Below are positions 19,207 through 28,979 of a stretch of 64,000 nucleotides of DNA, one piece after another (positions within the stretch are counted from its first letter, which is position 1; each line of letters begins with the position of its first letter). A program made the position numbers and the translations under genes. Under the pieces are notes generated by a model. The model was not told the origin of the DNA. It did no database searches and saw only the letters and a list, made by a program, of their open reading frames with translations. The DNA lies in NCBI GenBank assembly GCA_023391335.1, contig JAEWBG010000051.1, forward strand, positions 1-64,000, in the 5' to 3' direction. This stretch comes from Pseudomonadota bacterium (GTDB lineage Bacteria > Pseudomonadota > Gammaproteobacteria > Steroidobacterales > Steroidobacteraceae).

Positions 19207-20355
19207 ATGGCGGAAGCAGTTGAAGGCCGGGGCAAGAAGTCTGTTGCACTTTCTGGCATCGCCGCGGGCAACACCGCACTTTCCAGCGTTGGACGCACCG
19301 GGAACGATCTCCACTATCGCGGTTACGATATCAAGGATCTCGCGACCCACTGCGAATTCGAAGAAGTTGCGTACTTACTGATTCACGGCAAGTTGCCGAA
19401 CCAATCGGAACTCGGCACGTACAAAGACAAACTGCATCGCATGCGCGAGCTGCCGGCGGCAGTTAAGGGCGTTCTCGAGCAGTTACCTGCCGCGAGTCAT
19501 CCGATGGATGTGCTTCGCACCGGCGTCTCGGCGCTGGGTTGCGTGCTCCCCGAAAAAGAAGATCACAGTGTCAGTGGTGCACGCGACATCGCCGATCGTT
19601 TGGTCGCGAGCCTTGGCTCGATGCTGGTGTACTGGTATCGGTACAGCGCGCAGGGCCGGCGCATCGATCTCCAAACCAACGACGATTCAGTGGGCGGACA
19701 TTTCTTGCACCTGCTGCATGGACGCCAGCCGTCGATGGCTTGGGTCCACGCCATGCACACCTCGCTCGTGCTTTATGCCGAACACGAGTTCAATGCTTCG
19801 ACCTTTACGGCGCGCGTGATCGCCGGCACCGGGGCGGATTTGTATTCAAGTGTCGTAGGCGCGATTGGCGCACTACGCGGACCGAAGCACGGTGGTGCAA
19901 ACGAAATGGCGTTTGATATCCAGCAACGCTATGACTCCCCCGATCAAGCCGAAGACGATATCCGTGAGCGCATCGCCAATCGAGAAGTGATCATGGGATT
20001 TGGGCATCCCGTTTACACGATCAGCGATCCGCGCAACGAAGTGATCCGCGAAGTCGCCCGCAGGTTGGCGGATTTGTCCGGCGACACCAAGATGTTCCTC
20101 ATTGCCGAACGATTGGAGGAGGTGATGAAGGAAACGAAGAATCTATTTCCAAATCTCGATTGGTATTCCGCCGTTTCGTACTACTTGATGGGCGTTCCCA
20201 CTGCGATGTTCACCCCGTTGTTTGCAATCGCCCGAGTGACGGGTTGGGCCGCGCATGTCATCGAACAACGCATCGATGGCAAGATCATCAGGCCCAGTGC
20301 GAACTACGTCGGTCCCGACAATAGGCGCTTCATCCCCTTGAGCGAGAGAGATTAG
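19207..20355 (+). CDS. prpC: 2-methylcitrate synthase
   Basis: A 382-residue citrate synthase-family enzyme that joins propionyl-CoA to oxaloacetate. Catalytic region GFGHPVYTISDPRNEVIR contains the family His. The N-terminus (ALSGIAAGNTALSSVGRTGNDLHYRGYD) is that of the methylcitrate/short citrate synthase group. A GAGGAG site precedes the ATG. Its position 9 bases after prpB and before prpD supports PrpC rather than GltA. Confidence 0.94.
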   Translation: MAEAVEGRGKKSVALSGIAAGNTALSSVGRTGNDLHYRGYDIKDLATHCEFEEVAYLLIHGKLPNQSELGTYKDKLHRMRELPAAVKGVLEQLPAASHPMDVLRTGVSALGCVLPEKEDHSVSGARDIADRLVASLGSMLVYWYRYSAQGRRIDLQTNDDSVGGHFLHLLHGRQPSMAWVHAMHTSLVLYAEHEFNASTFTARVIAGTGADLYSSVVGAIGALRGPKHGGANEMAFDIQQRYDSPDQAEDDIRERIANREVIMGFGHPVYTISDPRNEVIREVARRLADLSGDTKMFLIAERLEEVMKETKNLFPNLDWYSAVSYYLMGVPTAMFTPLFAIARVTGWAAHVIEQRIDGKIIRPSANYVGPDNRRFIPLSERD

Positions 20356-20390
20356 GCGACATTTGCTGTGCGCCATTCGTTAAGTTATCC

Positions 20391-21836
20391 ATGTCACATT
20401 CTTCTTCTGCTGTTCGTCCCGATCCAGATTCATTGCTCGTTGACCTCGCCGATTACGTGCTCTCGTACGAGGTGCGCAGCGAGGCTGCCTACGAAACGGC
20501 GTACTACTGTTTGATGGATACGCTGGCTTGCGGCTTTCAGGCGCTGAAGTATCCGGCGTGTACCAAGCTGCTCGGTCCGGTCGTTCCCGGTGCAACCATG
20601 CCGGGTGGTGCCCGCGTTCCAGGTACGTCATACGAACTCGAGCCGGTGATGGCGGCTTTCAATATCGGCGCGATGGTGCGTTGGCTCGATTTCAACGATA
20701 CCTGGCTCGCCGCGGAGTGGGGGCATCCGTCAGATAACCTCGGTGCGATTCTCGCAGTGACGGACTATCTCGCTCGCCAACATGCGTTGCATGGCAAGCG
20801 CACGTTAACCGTTCGCGATGTGCTGACAGCGATGATCAAGGCGCATGAGATTCAAGGTGTGCTGGCGCTGCAGAATAGTTTCAATCGGGTCGGTCTCGAT
20901 CACGTGCTGCTCGTGCGCGTTGCGTCCACTGCAGTAGCGACTGCAATTCTGGGCGGCACTCGTGAGCAGGTAATCAACGCCATCTCAAATGCTTGGATCG
21001 ATGGTGGCGCGTTGCGGACCTATCGTCATGCACCGAATACCGGCTCGAGAAAAAGTTGGGCGGCGGGCGATGCGACGAGTCGTGCAGTCCGCCACGCGCT
21101 CATCGCGCTGACCGGGGAGATGGGCTATCCATCGGCGCTGTCGGCGCCGAAGTGGGGCTTCCAGGATGTCCTGTTCAAAGGCAATCCGGTCGTTCTCGCG
21201 CAAAAGCTGGGTAGCTACGTGATGGAAAACGTGCTGTTCAAAATTTCTTTCCCTGCCGAGTTTCATGCGCAAACTGCCGTTGAAGCTGCGATGGCGTTGC
21301 ATCCCGAGGTTAAAGATCGCATAGACGCTATCGAGCGCGTTGTCATCGAGACCCAGGAGCCAGGTGTACGCATCATCGATAAGACGGGCCCGTTGGCGAA
21401 CCCTGCTGATCGTGATCACTGTATCCAATATATGGTGGCGATCCCGCTGTTGTTCGGTCGTCTGACGGCCGAGGACTATGAGGAGCACGTCGCGCGCGAT
21501 GCTCGAATCGACATATTGAGATCGAAGATGGTCGTGCGCGAGAACCCCGAGTTCACCGCAGATTACTATGCAGCCGATAAGCGCTACATTGGCAACGCGG
21601 TCCAGGTGTTCTTCAAGGACGGCAGCTCGACCGCTCGGGTTGCGGTTGACTACCCAATTGGCCACCGCAAGCGTCGCGCGGAAGGCATGCCGATACTGGT
21701 CCAGAAGTTCGAGGCCTCCATTGCCGCCCACTTCTCCGCTCGTCAGTGCGAGGCGATCAAGCTGATCTTCAGCGATCGAAATCGACTAGAATCCACCTCG
21801 GTCAGCGAGTTTTTGGCTACCTTGGTGAAGAATTAG
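20391..21836 (+). CDS. prpD: 2-methylcitrate dehydratase
   Basis: A 481-residue MmgE/PrpD-family protein that dehydrates 2-methylcitrate to cis-2-methylaconitate. Conserved segments include WLDFNDTWLAAEWGHPSDN (about 100-118) and KSWAAGDATSRAV. No acnD/prpF pair and no prpR regulator lies in the operon, so the next step probably uses an aconitase encoded elsewhere. A cyclase gene begins 8 bases downstream and is likely co-transcribed. Confidence 0.94.
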   Translation: MSHSSSAVRPDPDSLLVDLADYVLSYEVRSEAAYETAYYCLMDTLACGFQALKYPACTKLLGPVVPGATMPGGARVPGTSYELEPVMAAFNIGAMVRWLDFNDTWLAAEWGHPSDNLGAILAVTDYLARQHALHGKRTLTVRDVLTAMIKAHEIQGVLALQNSFNRVGLDHVLLVRVASTAVATAILGGTREQVINAISNAWIDGGALRTYRHAPNTGSRKSWAAGDATSRAVRHALIALTGEMGYPSALSAPKWGFQDVLFKGNPVVLAQKLGSYVMENVLFKISFPAEFHAQTAVEAAMALHPEVKDRIDAIERVVIETQEPGVRIIDKTGPLANPADRDHCIQYMVAIPLLFGRLTAEDYEEHVARDARIDILRSKMVVRENPEFTADYYAADKRYIGNAVQVFFKDGSSTARVAVDYPIGHRKRRAEGMPILVQKFEASIAAHFSARQCEAIKLIFSDRNRLESTSVSEFLATLVKN

Positions 21837-21844
21837 AAGAGGCC

Positions 21845-22966
21845 ATGAGCGCTCCGAATTTCCGCACGCTGCTCGTCCGAGCCGGACCGGCTAGTCGCTT
21901 GTTGCTGAGCCGGTTGATCGAAGCATCCGACATCGTAATCGATGAAGTCGTCGGTCCGGAGGATGTGTTGGGGACGATCACGTTGCGCGTGCCCGATCTG
22001 ATCGTCGTCGACGTAGACAACGATCTCACTGCACTGACAAGCGTGTGTTCGATCGTAAAAGCCAATCCAGCGACGGGGTTTGTGCCTCTGCTGGCGATTG
22101 CCCGCTCTGCTCGTGCACGACGTGTCGCCTTTGAAGCGGGCGTCGATGATTTCTTGCTGCATCATGTTCGCCGCGCCGAATTCCTCGTCAGAGTGAGGGC
22201 GCTCCTGCGCGTGAGCGCGGCAAGAAGGCAATTGGCTGCCGACCAACTGGCAATCGAGGTAGCGCATCGAGAACAAATCCGTGCCGCATTCCGCAGGTAT
22301 ATCTCGCCGAAGCTCGCCGATCAGATTCTCGCGAATCCGGATCTGCGCGACGCCATGGTCACTGGAAGACAAATACGAGCGCATGCAGCGGTACTGTTCG
22401 CCGATATGCGAGGCTTCACGGGGTTGTCAGAACAGCTCCAGCCCAATGAAGTCGTAGAACTTCTAAACGAATTTTTCAGTCTGCTGACATCCATCACGTT
22501 CGAGTATGACGGCACGGTCTTCAACATGGCCGGCGACAGCTTGATGGTTGGCTTCGGGGTTCCAATCGAGCAAAGCGATGGAGCGGTGCGCGCCATCTAT
22601 GCGGCGCGACGCATGCTGGAGTCGTTCAACGAATTGGCGCAGCGCTGGCGCGATCGCCACGGCATCGAAACAGGGCTCGGGATCGGCATCAACGTCGGCG
22701 AAGTGATCGCGGGAAACGTCGGCTCCCCTTCGTACATGAGCTATACGATCATCGGCGATACGGTGAATGTCGCCTCGCGCTTAGGTCAGCGTGCACGTGC
22801 GGGCGAAATGCTGTTTTCAGATGCGGTGAGAAAATCGCTGGAAGACGGCGGGATCTATCTCGGCGCGATGTCGCTGCCCGCACTGGTGCTTCGTGGCCGG
22901 ACCCAGCCCATCGATATTTACTGCGTGCCGTCCGAACAACGGATCGATTTTCGGCCGCCGCACTAA
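21845..22966 (+). CDS. Receiver-like domain plus class III adenylate/guanylate cyclase
   Basis: A 373-residue signalling protein. Residues about 5-125 look like a response-regulator receiver: a VVDVDND strand carries the possible phospho-Asp, and the end reads DDFLLHHVRRAEFLVRVRALLR. A helical linker leads to a class III cyclase domain (about 175-340) with metal aspartates in LFADMRGF and NMAGDSLMVGF and the transition-state region GDTVNVASRL. The usual receiver lysine-proline motif is degenerate (HHVRR). ATG 21,845 lies 8 bases after prpD, linking cyclic nucleotide synthesis to the propionate operon. Substrate choice (ATP or GTP) is not settled. Confidence 0.88.
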   Translation: MSAPNFRTLLVRAGPASRLLLSRLIEASDIVIDEVVGPEDVLGTITLRVPDLIVVDVDNDLTALTSVCSIVKANPATGFVPLLAIARSARARRVAFEAGVDDFLLHHVRRAEFLVRVRALLRVSAARRQLAADQLAIEVAHREQIRAAFRRYISPKLADQILANPDLRDAMVTGRQIRAHAAVLFADMRGFTGLSEQLQPNEVVELLNEFFSLLTSITFEYDGTVFNMAGDSLMVGFGVPIEQSDGAVRAIYAARRMLESFNELAQRWRDRHGIETGLGIGINVGEVIAGNVGSPSYMSYTIIGDTVNVASRLGQRARAGEMLFSDAVRKSLEDGGIYLGAMSLPALVLRGRTQPIDIYCVPSEQRIDFRPPH

Positions 22967-22971
22967 TCCAG

Positions 22972-23111
22972 GTGATGAGTGAACGGTGAAAGCGATGCGC
23001 GCGTGAACGGCGCAGTTCACCACTGAGTTTCGCAGTTCACGCGGAGCTCTCGCGTGAGCGGAGCTCGCTTTCACTTATCACATCCCCGTGCGCGGGAGTG
23101 ACTCCCGCGCA
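22972..23111. repeat. Inverted word-repeat and perfect 23-bp palindrome
   Basis: Between the convergent cyclase and GH43 genes the left part reads GTGATGAGTGAACGGTGAAAG and the right part CTTTCACTTATCAC, with GTGAACGG/GTTCACGC words between, so an imperfect cruciform is possible. At 23,089-23,111 there is a perfect inverted repeat TGCGCGGGAGT-G-ACTCCCGCGCA. There is no T-tract. A role in transcription ending is plausible. Confidence 0.55.
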
Positions 23112-23122
23112 GCAAACCAGCA

Positions 23123-24235
23123 TCAGTCGCCTAGATAAGCATCGATCGGTTCGATCGTGCCGTCATCGCGATACTTCAGTTCCGTCACCTTCACGTTACG
23201 CAGGTGAGTTTTTCCGGAAAGCTGAGTGTCGTGATAGAAGAGATACCACTTGCCTTGGTACTCCACGATCGAATGATGATTCGTCCAGCCGAGGACCGGT
23301 TGGAGCAACACACCGCGATACGTGAACGGACCATAGGGTGACTTGCCCGTCGCATACGCGAGGAAGTGCGTGTCTCCGGTCGAATACGAGAAGTAATAGG
23401 TATCCTTGTACTTGTGCATCCATGAGGCTTCGAAGAAACGGCGATTGTTGTCTGCAACAGTGAGTGGCTTGCCATTCTCATCAAGGATGACCACATCTTT
23501 GGGCGCTTCAGCAAAGCTGACCATGTCATCGCCTAAGCGCGCGATCTTCGGTGCGAGCGCTGGCTGATCGTTCGCGGGATAGGTGTCTTCGGCCTTGTAT
23601 TCGCCCGTTCTCCAGCGCTGCAACTGACCGCCCCAGATGCCGCCGAAGTACATGTAGTACTTGCCGTCGGAATCCTTGAATACGGCGGGATCGATGCTGT
23701 AGCTACCCTTGATGGGTTCCGGCTGCGCTTTGAACGGCCCCGCGGGGTTGTCGCTCACTGCGGCGCCGATGCGGAAGATGTCCTGCTTATCCTTAGCAGG
23801 GAAATACAGGTAGTACTTGCCATCTTTTTCCGCGGCATCGGGTGCCCACATTTGGCGCCCGGCCCATGGCACATCTTTGATGTCGAGAGCGACACCGTGA
23901 TCTTCGACCGGACCGCCGACGGTATCCATCGAGAGGATGTGGTAGTCGCGCATCGCGAAGTGACTGCCCAAATCATCTTGCGGAACGCCCGCTTCGATGT
24001 CGTGCGATGGATAAATGTAGAGCTTGTCCTGGAAGACGTGCGCCGACGGATCGGCGGTGTAAATCTCCGTCACTAGCGGTTGCGAAATGAATTTCGCGGG
24101 ATCGGCTGCCGTCGTTGCTGCAGGTTTGTTTTCTGCGGCTGGTGCTGCAGTCTCTGAGGCGGATTGCTTTTGGCAACCGCCGATGCCGTAAAGGACTAAC
24201 GCCGCGCCGATCGCGGTCAAATGTGTTCGATGCAT
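23123..24235 (-). CDS. Glycoside hydrolase family 43 lipoprotein
   Basis: A 370-residue five-bladed beta-propeller enzyme of the GH43 type (arabinofuranosidase/xylosidase). It starts MHRTHLTAIGAALVLYGIGGC, a lipoprotein signal with the lipid-accepting cysteine. Likely catalytic acids lie in TADPSAHVF (Asp), YSIDPAVF (Asp) and RRFFEASW (Glu), the usual GH43 triad positions. ATG 24,235 is chosen because it begins the signal peptide. It suggests periplasmic or outer-membrane digestion of plant hemicellulose. It stands alone, without neighbouring sugar transport genes. Confidence 0.88.
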   Translation of the reverse strand: MHRTHLTAIGAALVLYGIGGCQKQSASETAAPAAENKPAATTAADPAKFISQPLVTEIYTADPSAHVFQDKLYIYPSHDIEAGVPQDDLGSHFAMRDYHILSMDTVGGPVEDHGVALDIKDVPWAGRQMWAPDAAEKDGKYYLYFPAKDKQDIFRIGAAVSDNPAGPFKAQPEPIKGSYSIDPAVFKDSDGKYYMYFGGIWGGQLQRWRTGEYKAEDTYPANDQPALAPKIARLGDDMVSFAEAPKDVVILDENGKPLTVADNNRRFFEASWMHKYKDTYYFSYSTGDTHFLAYATGKSPYGPFTYRGVLLQPVLGWTNHHSIVEYQGKWYLFYHDTQLSGKTHLRNVKVTELKYRDDGTIEPIDAYLGD

Positions 24236-24397
24236 GTCTGAATGGCCCCCGGTTGTAATGATCATCCCCGCTGCTCGGGCGGAATCTTAACCGTTGTCCG
24301 AGGGCGACGAGAGCCGCATTCCGTGCTCTAAGAGAACGCGTTCACACTTCTTACCATCGGGGTAGACGTGAGGTCGTTAGACGGCCCATTTGCGTGA

Positions 24398-25836
24398 TCA
24401 CGCTTTGGCGTACCGGCGTAGCAACTTGAGATCTTGAACGAAACGTTGATATGCCAACTCGCGATCCGTGTCCGGAACGCGCAGCAGATACGACGGATGC
24501 ACTGTGACGAACAAATCAGTGTTGGCTGCCGTGCTTCGTTCATCGCGTACGATGTGGCCGCGATTTTTTTCGATTGCCATTGCACGATTGAATACCGCGC
24601 GCGCCGCAGTTGCGCCTAAGGCGACGATCACTTCGGGCTTGATGATTTGCAATTCGCGCTCCAGCCACTGATGACACGCGGCGATTTCCATTTCATTCGG
24701 TTTCTTGTGAATCCGCCGTTTACCGCGCGGCTCGAATTTGAAGTGTTTGACCGCATTCGTCACGTAGGTCGCCTTGCGATCGATGCCTGCATCGACGAGT
24801 GCGCGATCCAACAACTTGCCGGCCGGACCGACGAAGGGTTTGCCTGTTAGATCTTCTTGGTCCCCCGGCTGCTCTCCGACAAACACGATTTGCGCGCGCG
24901 TACGACCCTCGCCGAAGACCGTCTGCGTGGCGTTCTTCCACAGCGGACAGTCGCGGCACTGCGTTGCTCGAGCGCGTAGGCCTCTAGCGTGTTGAGGCCT
25001 GGTTCGTCCGCACTTCTGGGCTTTTCGGGGACAACGCGTCGCCGGGCTCGAGTGGGCGCATGCGTGGGTTGGCGATTCAACATAGAGAGTGTTCGCTCCT
25101 GCGATTGGGCGATTAGCCCAGGAATGAGTTCGCTCTCAGGCAAGTTCCGCCAATATTTCTTTGGCATTTGACCGCGCATCATCTGCACCTTCAGACGCGC
25201 CGGATTGAAAATGCTGGCGTAGTACGTACGCCAAAGATCTTCGGACGCGTCGTCCGTCGGCGCAGCGCTGCGAATGGCGCCCGGACCGAAGCGCAGTTCG
25301 GTGCCGTCCCAGTACGCGCTGCGTTCGGGTGTGAGAATTGCCCAGTGCATGTTGGCGAACCGCTTTGCAAAGAAGGGAGCGGTGATTTCTACGATGTGGT
25401 GCTCGGGTTCGAACCACGCGATGGACCAGTGGATGCCATCCGTCACGATTTGGCGGAAGCGCACAAATGCTTTCATCTTGTGGATATCACGACGCACTGC
25501 CTGGGCCATTCGCGCCACCCGGTCGACATCTGGGTCGAGTGTGTCCGCCAACAGAAGCGGTTGGCGTTGCGTGCGCCAAAGCAATCGATACAAGACCGCG
25601 AAACGTGTGGAATCGTGGTGCAGGCTCGCCAGCATCGCGAGCCGCAGAAACTCGCGCGACACACGAATCGATGAAGATGCTGGCTCCAGCGGCGCTTCGT
25701 TTAGACCGAATAAGGATCCAGAGCCTGAGGTAGACCAATCGACTTCATGCGGCTGGACGCCAGCCTTGAGCAATCGTCTGGCGGCGTCGCGCCAGTCCTC
25801 AAAAGACGCGTTCGCACCCAAGCCAGCCCAATGCAC
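24398..25836 (-). pseudogene. udgX: UdgX-type uracil-DNA binding protein with N-terminal DUF4130 domain, frameshifted
   Basis: The 5' part (from GTG 25,836, one base after the upstream stop) encodes a DUF4130/TIGR03915-like domain of about 285 residues. The 3' part encodes a family 4-like uracil-DNA glycosylase fold with GEQPGDQED, the Fe-S cysteines CRDCPLW and the UdgX hallmark KRRIH, whose histidine forms a covalent bond with uracil-containing DNA. The two parts are in different frames. Restoring one G near 24,979-24,982 (a GG run in GTAGGCC) rejoins them as TLEALRARATQCRDC, giving a normal length of about 479 residues. So this is a genuine recent pseudogene or a homopolymer sequencing error. 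Its partner is the upstream radical SAM gene. Confidence 0.85.
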
Positions 25837-25837
25837 G

Positions 25838-27064
25838 CTAACCCCAGAGTCCGAGTTGCTCCGGCTCGGGCCGCAGCATGCTTTGCAGCGATTCGCTGTC
25901 AAGCAATCGCGAATTCGTGTGCCCCAAGACCTTCACGAAAGGCAACACGCGTTTGACCGGCACGTGAAGTTTGCGTAGGTCGTCGACTCGGATCGTTCGC
26001 AATTTGCGAGCCGCAATGATTCGCTCGACGGCTTTCCGACCGAGACCAGGTACTCGCAGCAATCGTTCTCGGGGCGCCTGATTGATGTCGACTGGAAACT
26101 GTTCGCGGTGTTTCAACGCCCACGCAAGTTTGGGATCCACATCCAAATCGAGCATGCCATCGGTGCGCTCGAACAGTTCCTGGTGACGAAAGCCGTAAAA
26201 GCGCAGCAGCCAATCGGTCTGATAAAGCCGATGCTCGCGGATCAGCGGAGCAGGGCGAACCGGAAGCAGCGTCGATGCGTCCGGAATCGGGCTGAACGCC
26301 GAGTAGTACACGCGGCGCAATCGATAGGAACTATAGAGCGTGACGCTCTTTTCGATGATTGCGGCGTCGGTGGCGTCGTCTGCGCCGACGATCATCTGTG
26401 TGCTCTGGCCGGCCGGCGCAATGTTAGGTGCTTTCGGCGAGCGCTTAGCCTCGTCTTTCGCGGCATCGATGTGCTCGCGCAAATGTGCCATCGAGCGCTT
26501 GATACTTTGTGCATCTTTCTCGGGAGCGAGCTTGTTGAGACCCGCTTCAGTCGGGAGCTCGACATTCATACTTACGCGATCGGCATATCGCGCTGCTTCC
26601 GCGCTCAGTTCATCGCTCGCATCGGGAATCGTCTTGAGGTGAATGTAGCCGCGAAAGTCGTGTTCTATACGGAGCGTGCGCGCAACTGCGACCAATTGCT
26701 CCATGGTGTAGTCGGCATCGCGGATAATTCCCGAACTTAAGAACAGCCCTTCGATGTAGTTGCGCGAATAGAAATCGAGCGTGAGTTTGACGACTTCATC
26801 GACCGTGAAGCGCGCTCGTTGCACATTGCTCGAAATACGGTTGATGCAATAAAGACAATCGTAGATGCAGAAATTCGTCAGCAGAATCTTGAGTAAGGAA
26901 ATGCAGCGGCCATCCGGTGCGTAGCTGTGGCAAATCCCCATTCCGCCAGTTGATCCCATGCCGCGTCCGCCCGCGGAATCTTTCCGAGTAGAGCCGCTCG
27001 ATGCGCATGAGGCATCGTACTTTGCCGCGTCCGCGAGAATGCCGAGCTTGCTCTGTAAATCCAT
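25838..27064 (-). CDS. Putative DNA modification/repair radical SAM protein
   Basis: A 408-residue radical SAM protein of the TIGR03916 type. The Fe-S cluster cysteines are C66, C70 and C73 in FCIYDCLYC. A helix-hairpin-helix motif at about 345-361 (LLRVPGLGRKAVERII) suggests DNA binding. It is typically encoded next to the DUF4130/UdgX gene, and here the two are separated by a single base, implying a shared repair function. The chemical reaction is not known. An N-terminal cysteine-containing segment (GMGICHSYAPDGRC) may carry further ligands. Confidence 0.9.
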   Translation of the reverse strand: MDLQSKLGILADAAKYDASCASSGSTRKDSAGGRGMGSTGGMGICHSYAPDGRCISLLKILLTNFCIYDCLYCINRISSNVQRARFTVDEVVKLTLDFYSRNYIEGLFLSSGIIRDADYTMEQLVAVARTLRIEHDFRGYIHLKTIPDASDELSAEAARYADRVSMNVELPTEAGLNKLAPEKDAQSIKRSMAHLREHIDAAKDEAKRSPKAPNIAPAGQSTQMIVGADDATDAAIIEKSVTLYSSYRLRRVYYSAFSPIPDASTLLPVRPAPLIREHRLYQTDWLLRFYGFRHQELFERTDGMLDLDVDPKLAWALKHREQFPVDINQAPRERLLRVPGLGRKAVERIIAARKLRTIRVDDLRKLHVPVKRVLPFVKVLGHTNSRLLDSESLQSMLRPEPEQLGLWG

Positions 27065-27145
27065 CCAGTCAGTGTACCGAACGCAGATGCGGCTGCAAGA
27101 ACGGCAGCTTGCGTCGTAGAAGCACTTACAAAGTTGGGAGAGCGA

Positions 27146-27394
27146 TCAACGCTTGGCGCGTTTGCTTCCAGGTTCGTCGAGATCGTAGTCATCGAAGTCT
27201 GAGAGCTGCTGAGCAGTCTCTCGTTCTTCGCGGATGCGCTCGAGGCGCCTCCAGGCAGGTTCGCCAACCTTGGCAGCGCTCTTCTTACGCTTGTCCAGGT
27301 CGCTCATGAGGTTGTCGACGTCGATATCTTCAGATTCGACGGCGGCACCATCTTCTTCGTCTTCGAAGTCGTCGGCTTCCGGCTTCTCGCTCAT
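27146..27394 (-). CDS. PA3496-like small acidic protein
   Basis: An 82-residue acidic protein with the family core SDLDKRKKSAAKVGEPAWRRLERIREER and DFDDYDLDE. Pseudomonas PA3496-type proteins share this pattern and have been linked to envelope integrity; the role is uncertain. ATG 27,394 begins the acidic segment. The frame extends upstream but without plausible coding character. No membrane segment is seen. Confidence 0.75.
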   Translation of the reverse strand: MSEKPEADDFEDEEDGAAVESEDIDVDNLMSDLDKRKKSAAKVGEPAWRRLERIREERETAQQLSDFDDYDLDEPGSKRAKR

Positions 27395-27566
27395 CGATGC
27401 AGGACCGCAGCTAAGAATCAATGAAGGCAGGAACGGCGCGAGTATATCGACAGGCAGTGGCAAACAATCAATAGGGCAATGCTCGGTACTGCGCGCAAGA
27501 TGTGACGAACGTATTGCTTCGCGCGACCTGCAGCTTGGCCAGGCCAAGATCCTTGGCTACTGAACT

Positions 27567-28784
27567 TCAGCCAATGATTTCATTGAGTTGGAATATCGGC
27601 AGGAGCATTGCGAGCACGATCAGTAGGACGAACCCTGCCATGACGACGATCATCAACGGCCCGAGCAACCCGACGACTGCGCCCAGGATCGAATCCATCT
27701 CGCGTTCTTGATTGGTCGCGGCTCGGTCCAGCATTTCTTCTAGGTCGCCGCTGGTCTCGCCGCTTGCGATCAAGTGAATCATCATTGGCGGAAAGATCTT
27801 GGGCGCACCGAGCGACTTACCGATAGGGGCTCCTTCACGGACGCGGGCCGCGGCATCTTCCACTGCATCCCGCATCGGTAGATTTGTCACGACCTCACCG
27901 GCAATTCGCAATGCTTCGAGAACCGGAACGGAGCTTGAAGTCAGCGTCGAAAAGGTGCGTGCAAACCGCGCGGTATTCGTTCCGCGCACGACGCGACCGA
28001 CGAGCGGCACGCGCAGTAAGAAGCCATGGAAGCGGCGGCGCGCGGCGGGATCACGTAGCCAACGTTTGAAGCCGTAGCCGGCTAGAAACAGTAGGATCGC
28101 CATAATCCAGCCGTACTGTCGCACAAAATCGGAAATGCCGATCAGCGCGCGCGTGAGGAAAGGCAATTGCGCTTTCGAGTTCTCGAACTGCACCACGATC
28201 TTCGGGACGACGAACGTGAGCAACAGGAACACGATCCCGATGCACACCACGAACAGCATCAGTGGATAGAGCATCGCGTTGATCGTTTTGCTGCGCAGTT
28301 GCTCGCGCGCTTCGGTGTAGTCGGAAAGGCGCTCGAGTACCGTATCTAAATGTCCCGATTGCTCGCCCGCAGCGACAGTGGCGCGATACAGCTCAGGGAA
28401 CACCGCTGAAAAATCCGCCAAACCGTCAGCGAGCGGATGGCCCTCCATGACCTTCGCGCGCACGCCCATGATGATGCTGCGAATGCGCGGCTTCTCCGTT
28501 TGTTCTGAAACGGCGAGCAGCGCTTCTTCGAGCGGCAGTCCAGAACGAACCAGCGTCGCGAGCTGGCGCGTCATCATCGCCAGGTCGGCTGGGGATGCGC
28601 CGCGACGGAAACTGAATCGCGCACGATCGCGCTTGCTCTCGTTCTGGGAGACTTCTTGAACGTTGACCGGAAGCAGGTTCTGGTCGCGCAGAAGCTGACG
28701 CACTTGCCGCGCAGTGTCGCCTTCCAAAACGCCTTTGCGTTCGCGTCCGGAAACATCGACTGCTGTGTATTCGAAGGCGCCCAT
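27567..28784 (-). CDS. gspF: Type II secretion inner-membrane platform protein GspF
   Basis: A 405-residue polytopic protein with two repeated T2SSF domains (about 70-195 and 275-395) and three membrane helices, the last near the C-terminus. It anchors the ATPase and pseudopilus assembly. It is the last gene of the gspC-D-E-F set. The pseudopilin gene gspG expected next is absent. A 195-bp spacer with word-repeats separates it from gspE. Confidence 0.95.
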   Translation of the reverse strand: MGAFEYTAVDVSGRERKGVLEGDTARQVRQLLRDQNLLPVNVQEVSQNESKRDRARFSFRRGASPADLAMMTRQLATLVRSGLPLEEALLAVSEQTEKPRIRSIIMGVRAKVMEGHPLADGLADFSAVFPELYRATVAAGEQSGHLDTVLERLSDYTEAREQLRSKTINAMLYPLMLFVVCIGIVFLLLTFVVPKIVVQFENSKAQLPFLTRALIGISDFVRQYGWIMAILLFLAGYGFKRWLRDPAARRRFHGFLLRVPLVGRVVRGTNTARFARTFSTLTSSSVPVLEALRIAGEVVTNLPMRDAVEDAAARVREGAPIGKSLGAPKIFPPMMIHLIASGETSGDLEEMLDRAATNQEREMDSILGAVVGLLGPLMIVVMAGFVLLIVLAMLLPIFQLNEIIG

Positions 28785-28796
28785 AGCTACGAGGAG

Positions 28797-28979
28797 GGCT
28801 GGAGGCTGGAGGCTGGAGGCTGGAGGTAGAACGGATTTCTCATGCCTACGGGCCGGTTGCGCGATTGTTGCGCGGGAATGGGAAACCTACGAAATACGTC
28901 TGTCATCCGCCACGGCCTCAATCTTGTTTCGATTTCCGAGCCCCAGCCGCCAGCCCCCAGTCTCCAGCCGGCCTCAAGC
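28797..28979. repeat. Tandem and inverted word-repeat between gspE and gspF
   Basis: GGCTGGA is repeated three times in tandem at about 28,799-28,826. The far side (about 28,940-28,975) carries the complementary words CCCCAGCCGCCAGCCCCCAG and CTCCAGCC. The arms flank about 110 bases, so a long imperfect stem is possible inside the operon. It resembles the inverted word-repeats at other intergenic sites in the window. Confidence 0.6.

Noticed and set aside
21746..21844. N-terminal extension of the cyclase overlapping prpD
   Set aside because: The added residues lie in the prpD coding sequence in another frame and do not fit a receiver domain; ATG 21,845 begins the conserved fold.
28797..28830. 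CRISPR-like tandem repeat
   Set aside because: The unit is 7-8 bases with no spacers and no cas genes; it is a simple word-repeat.
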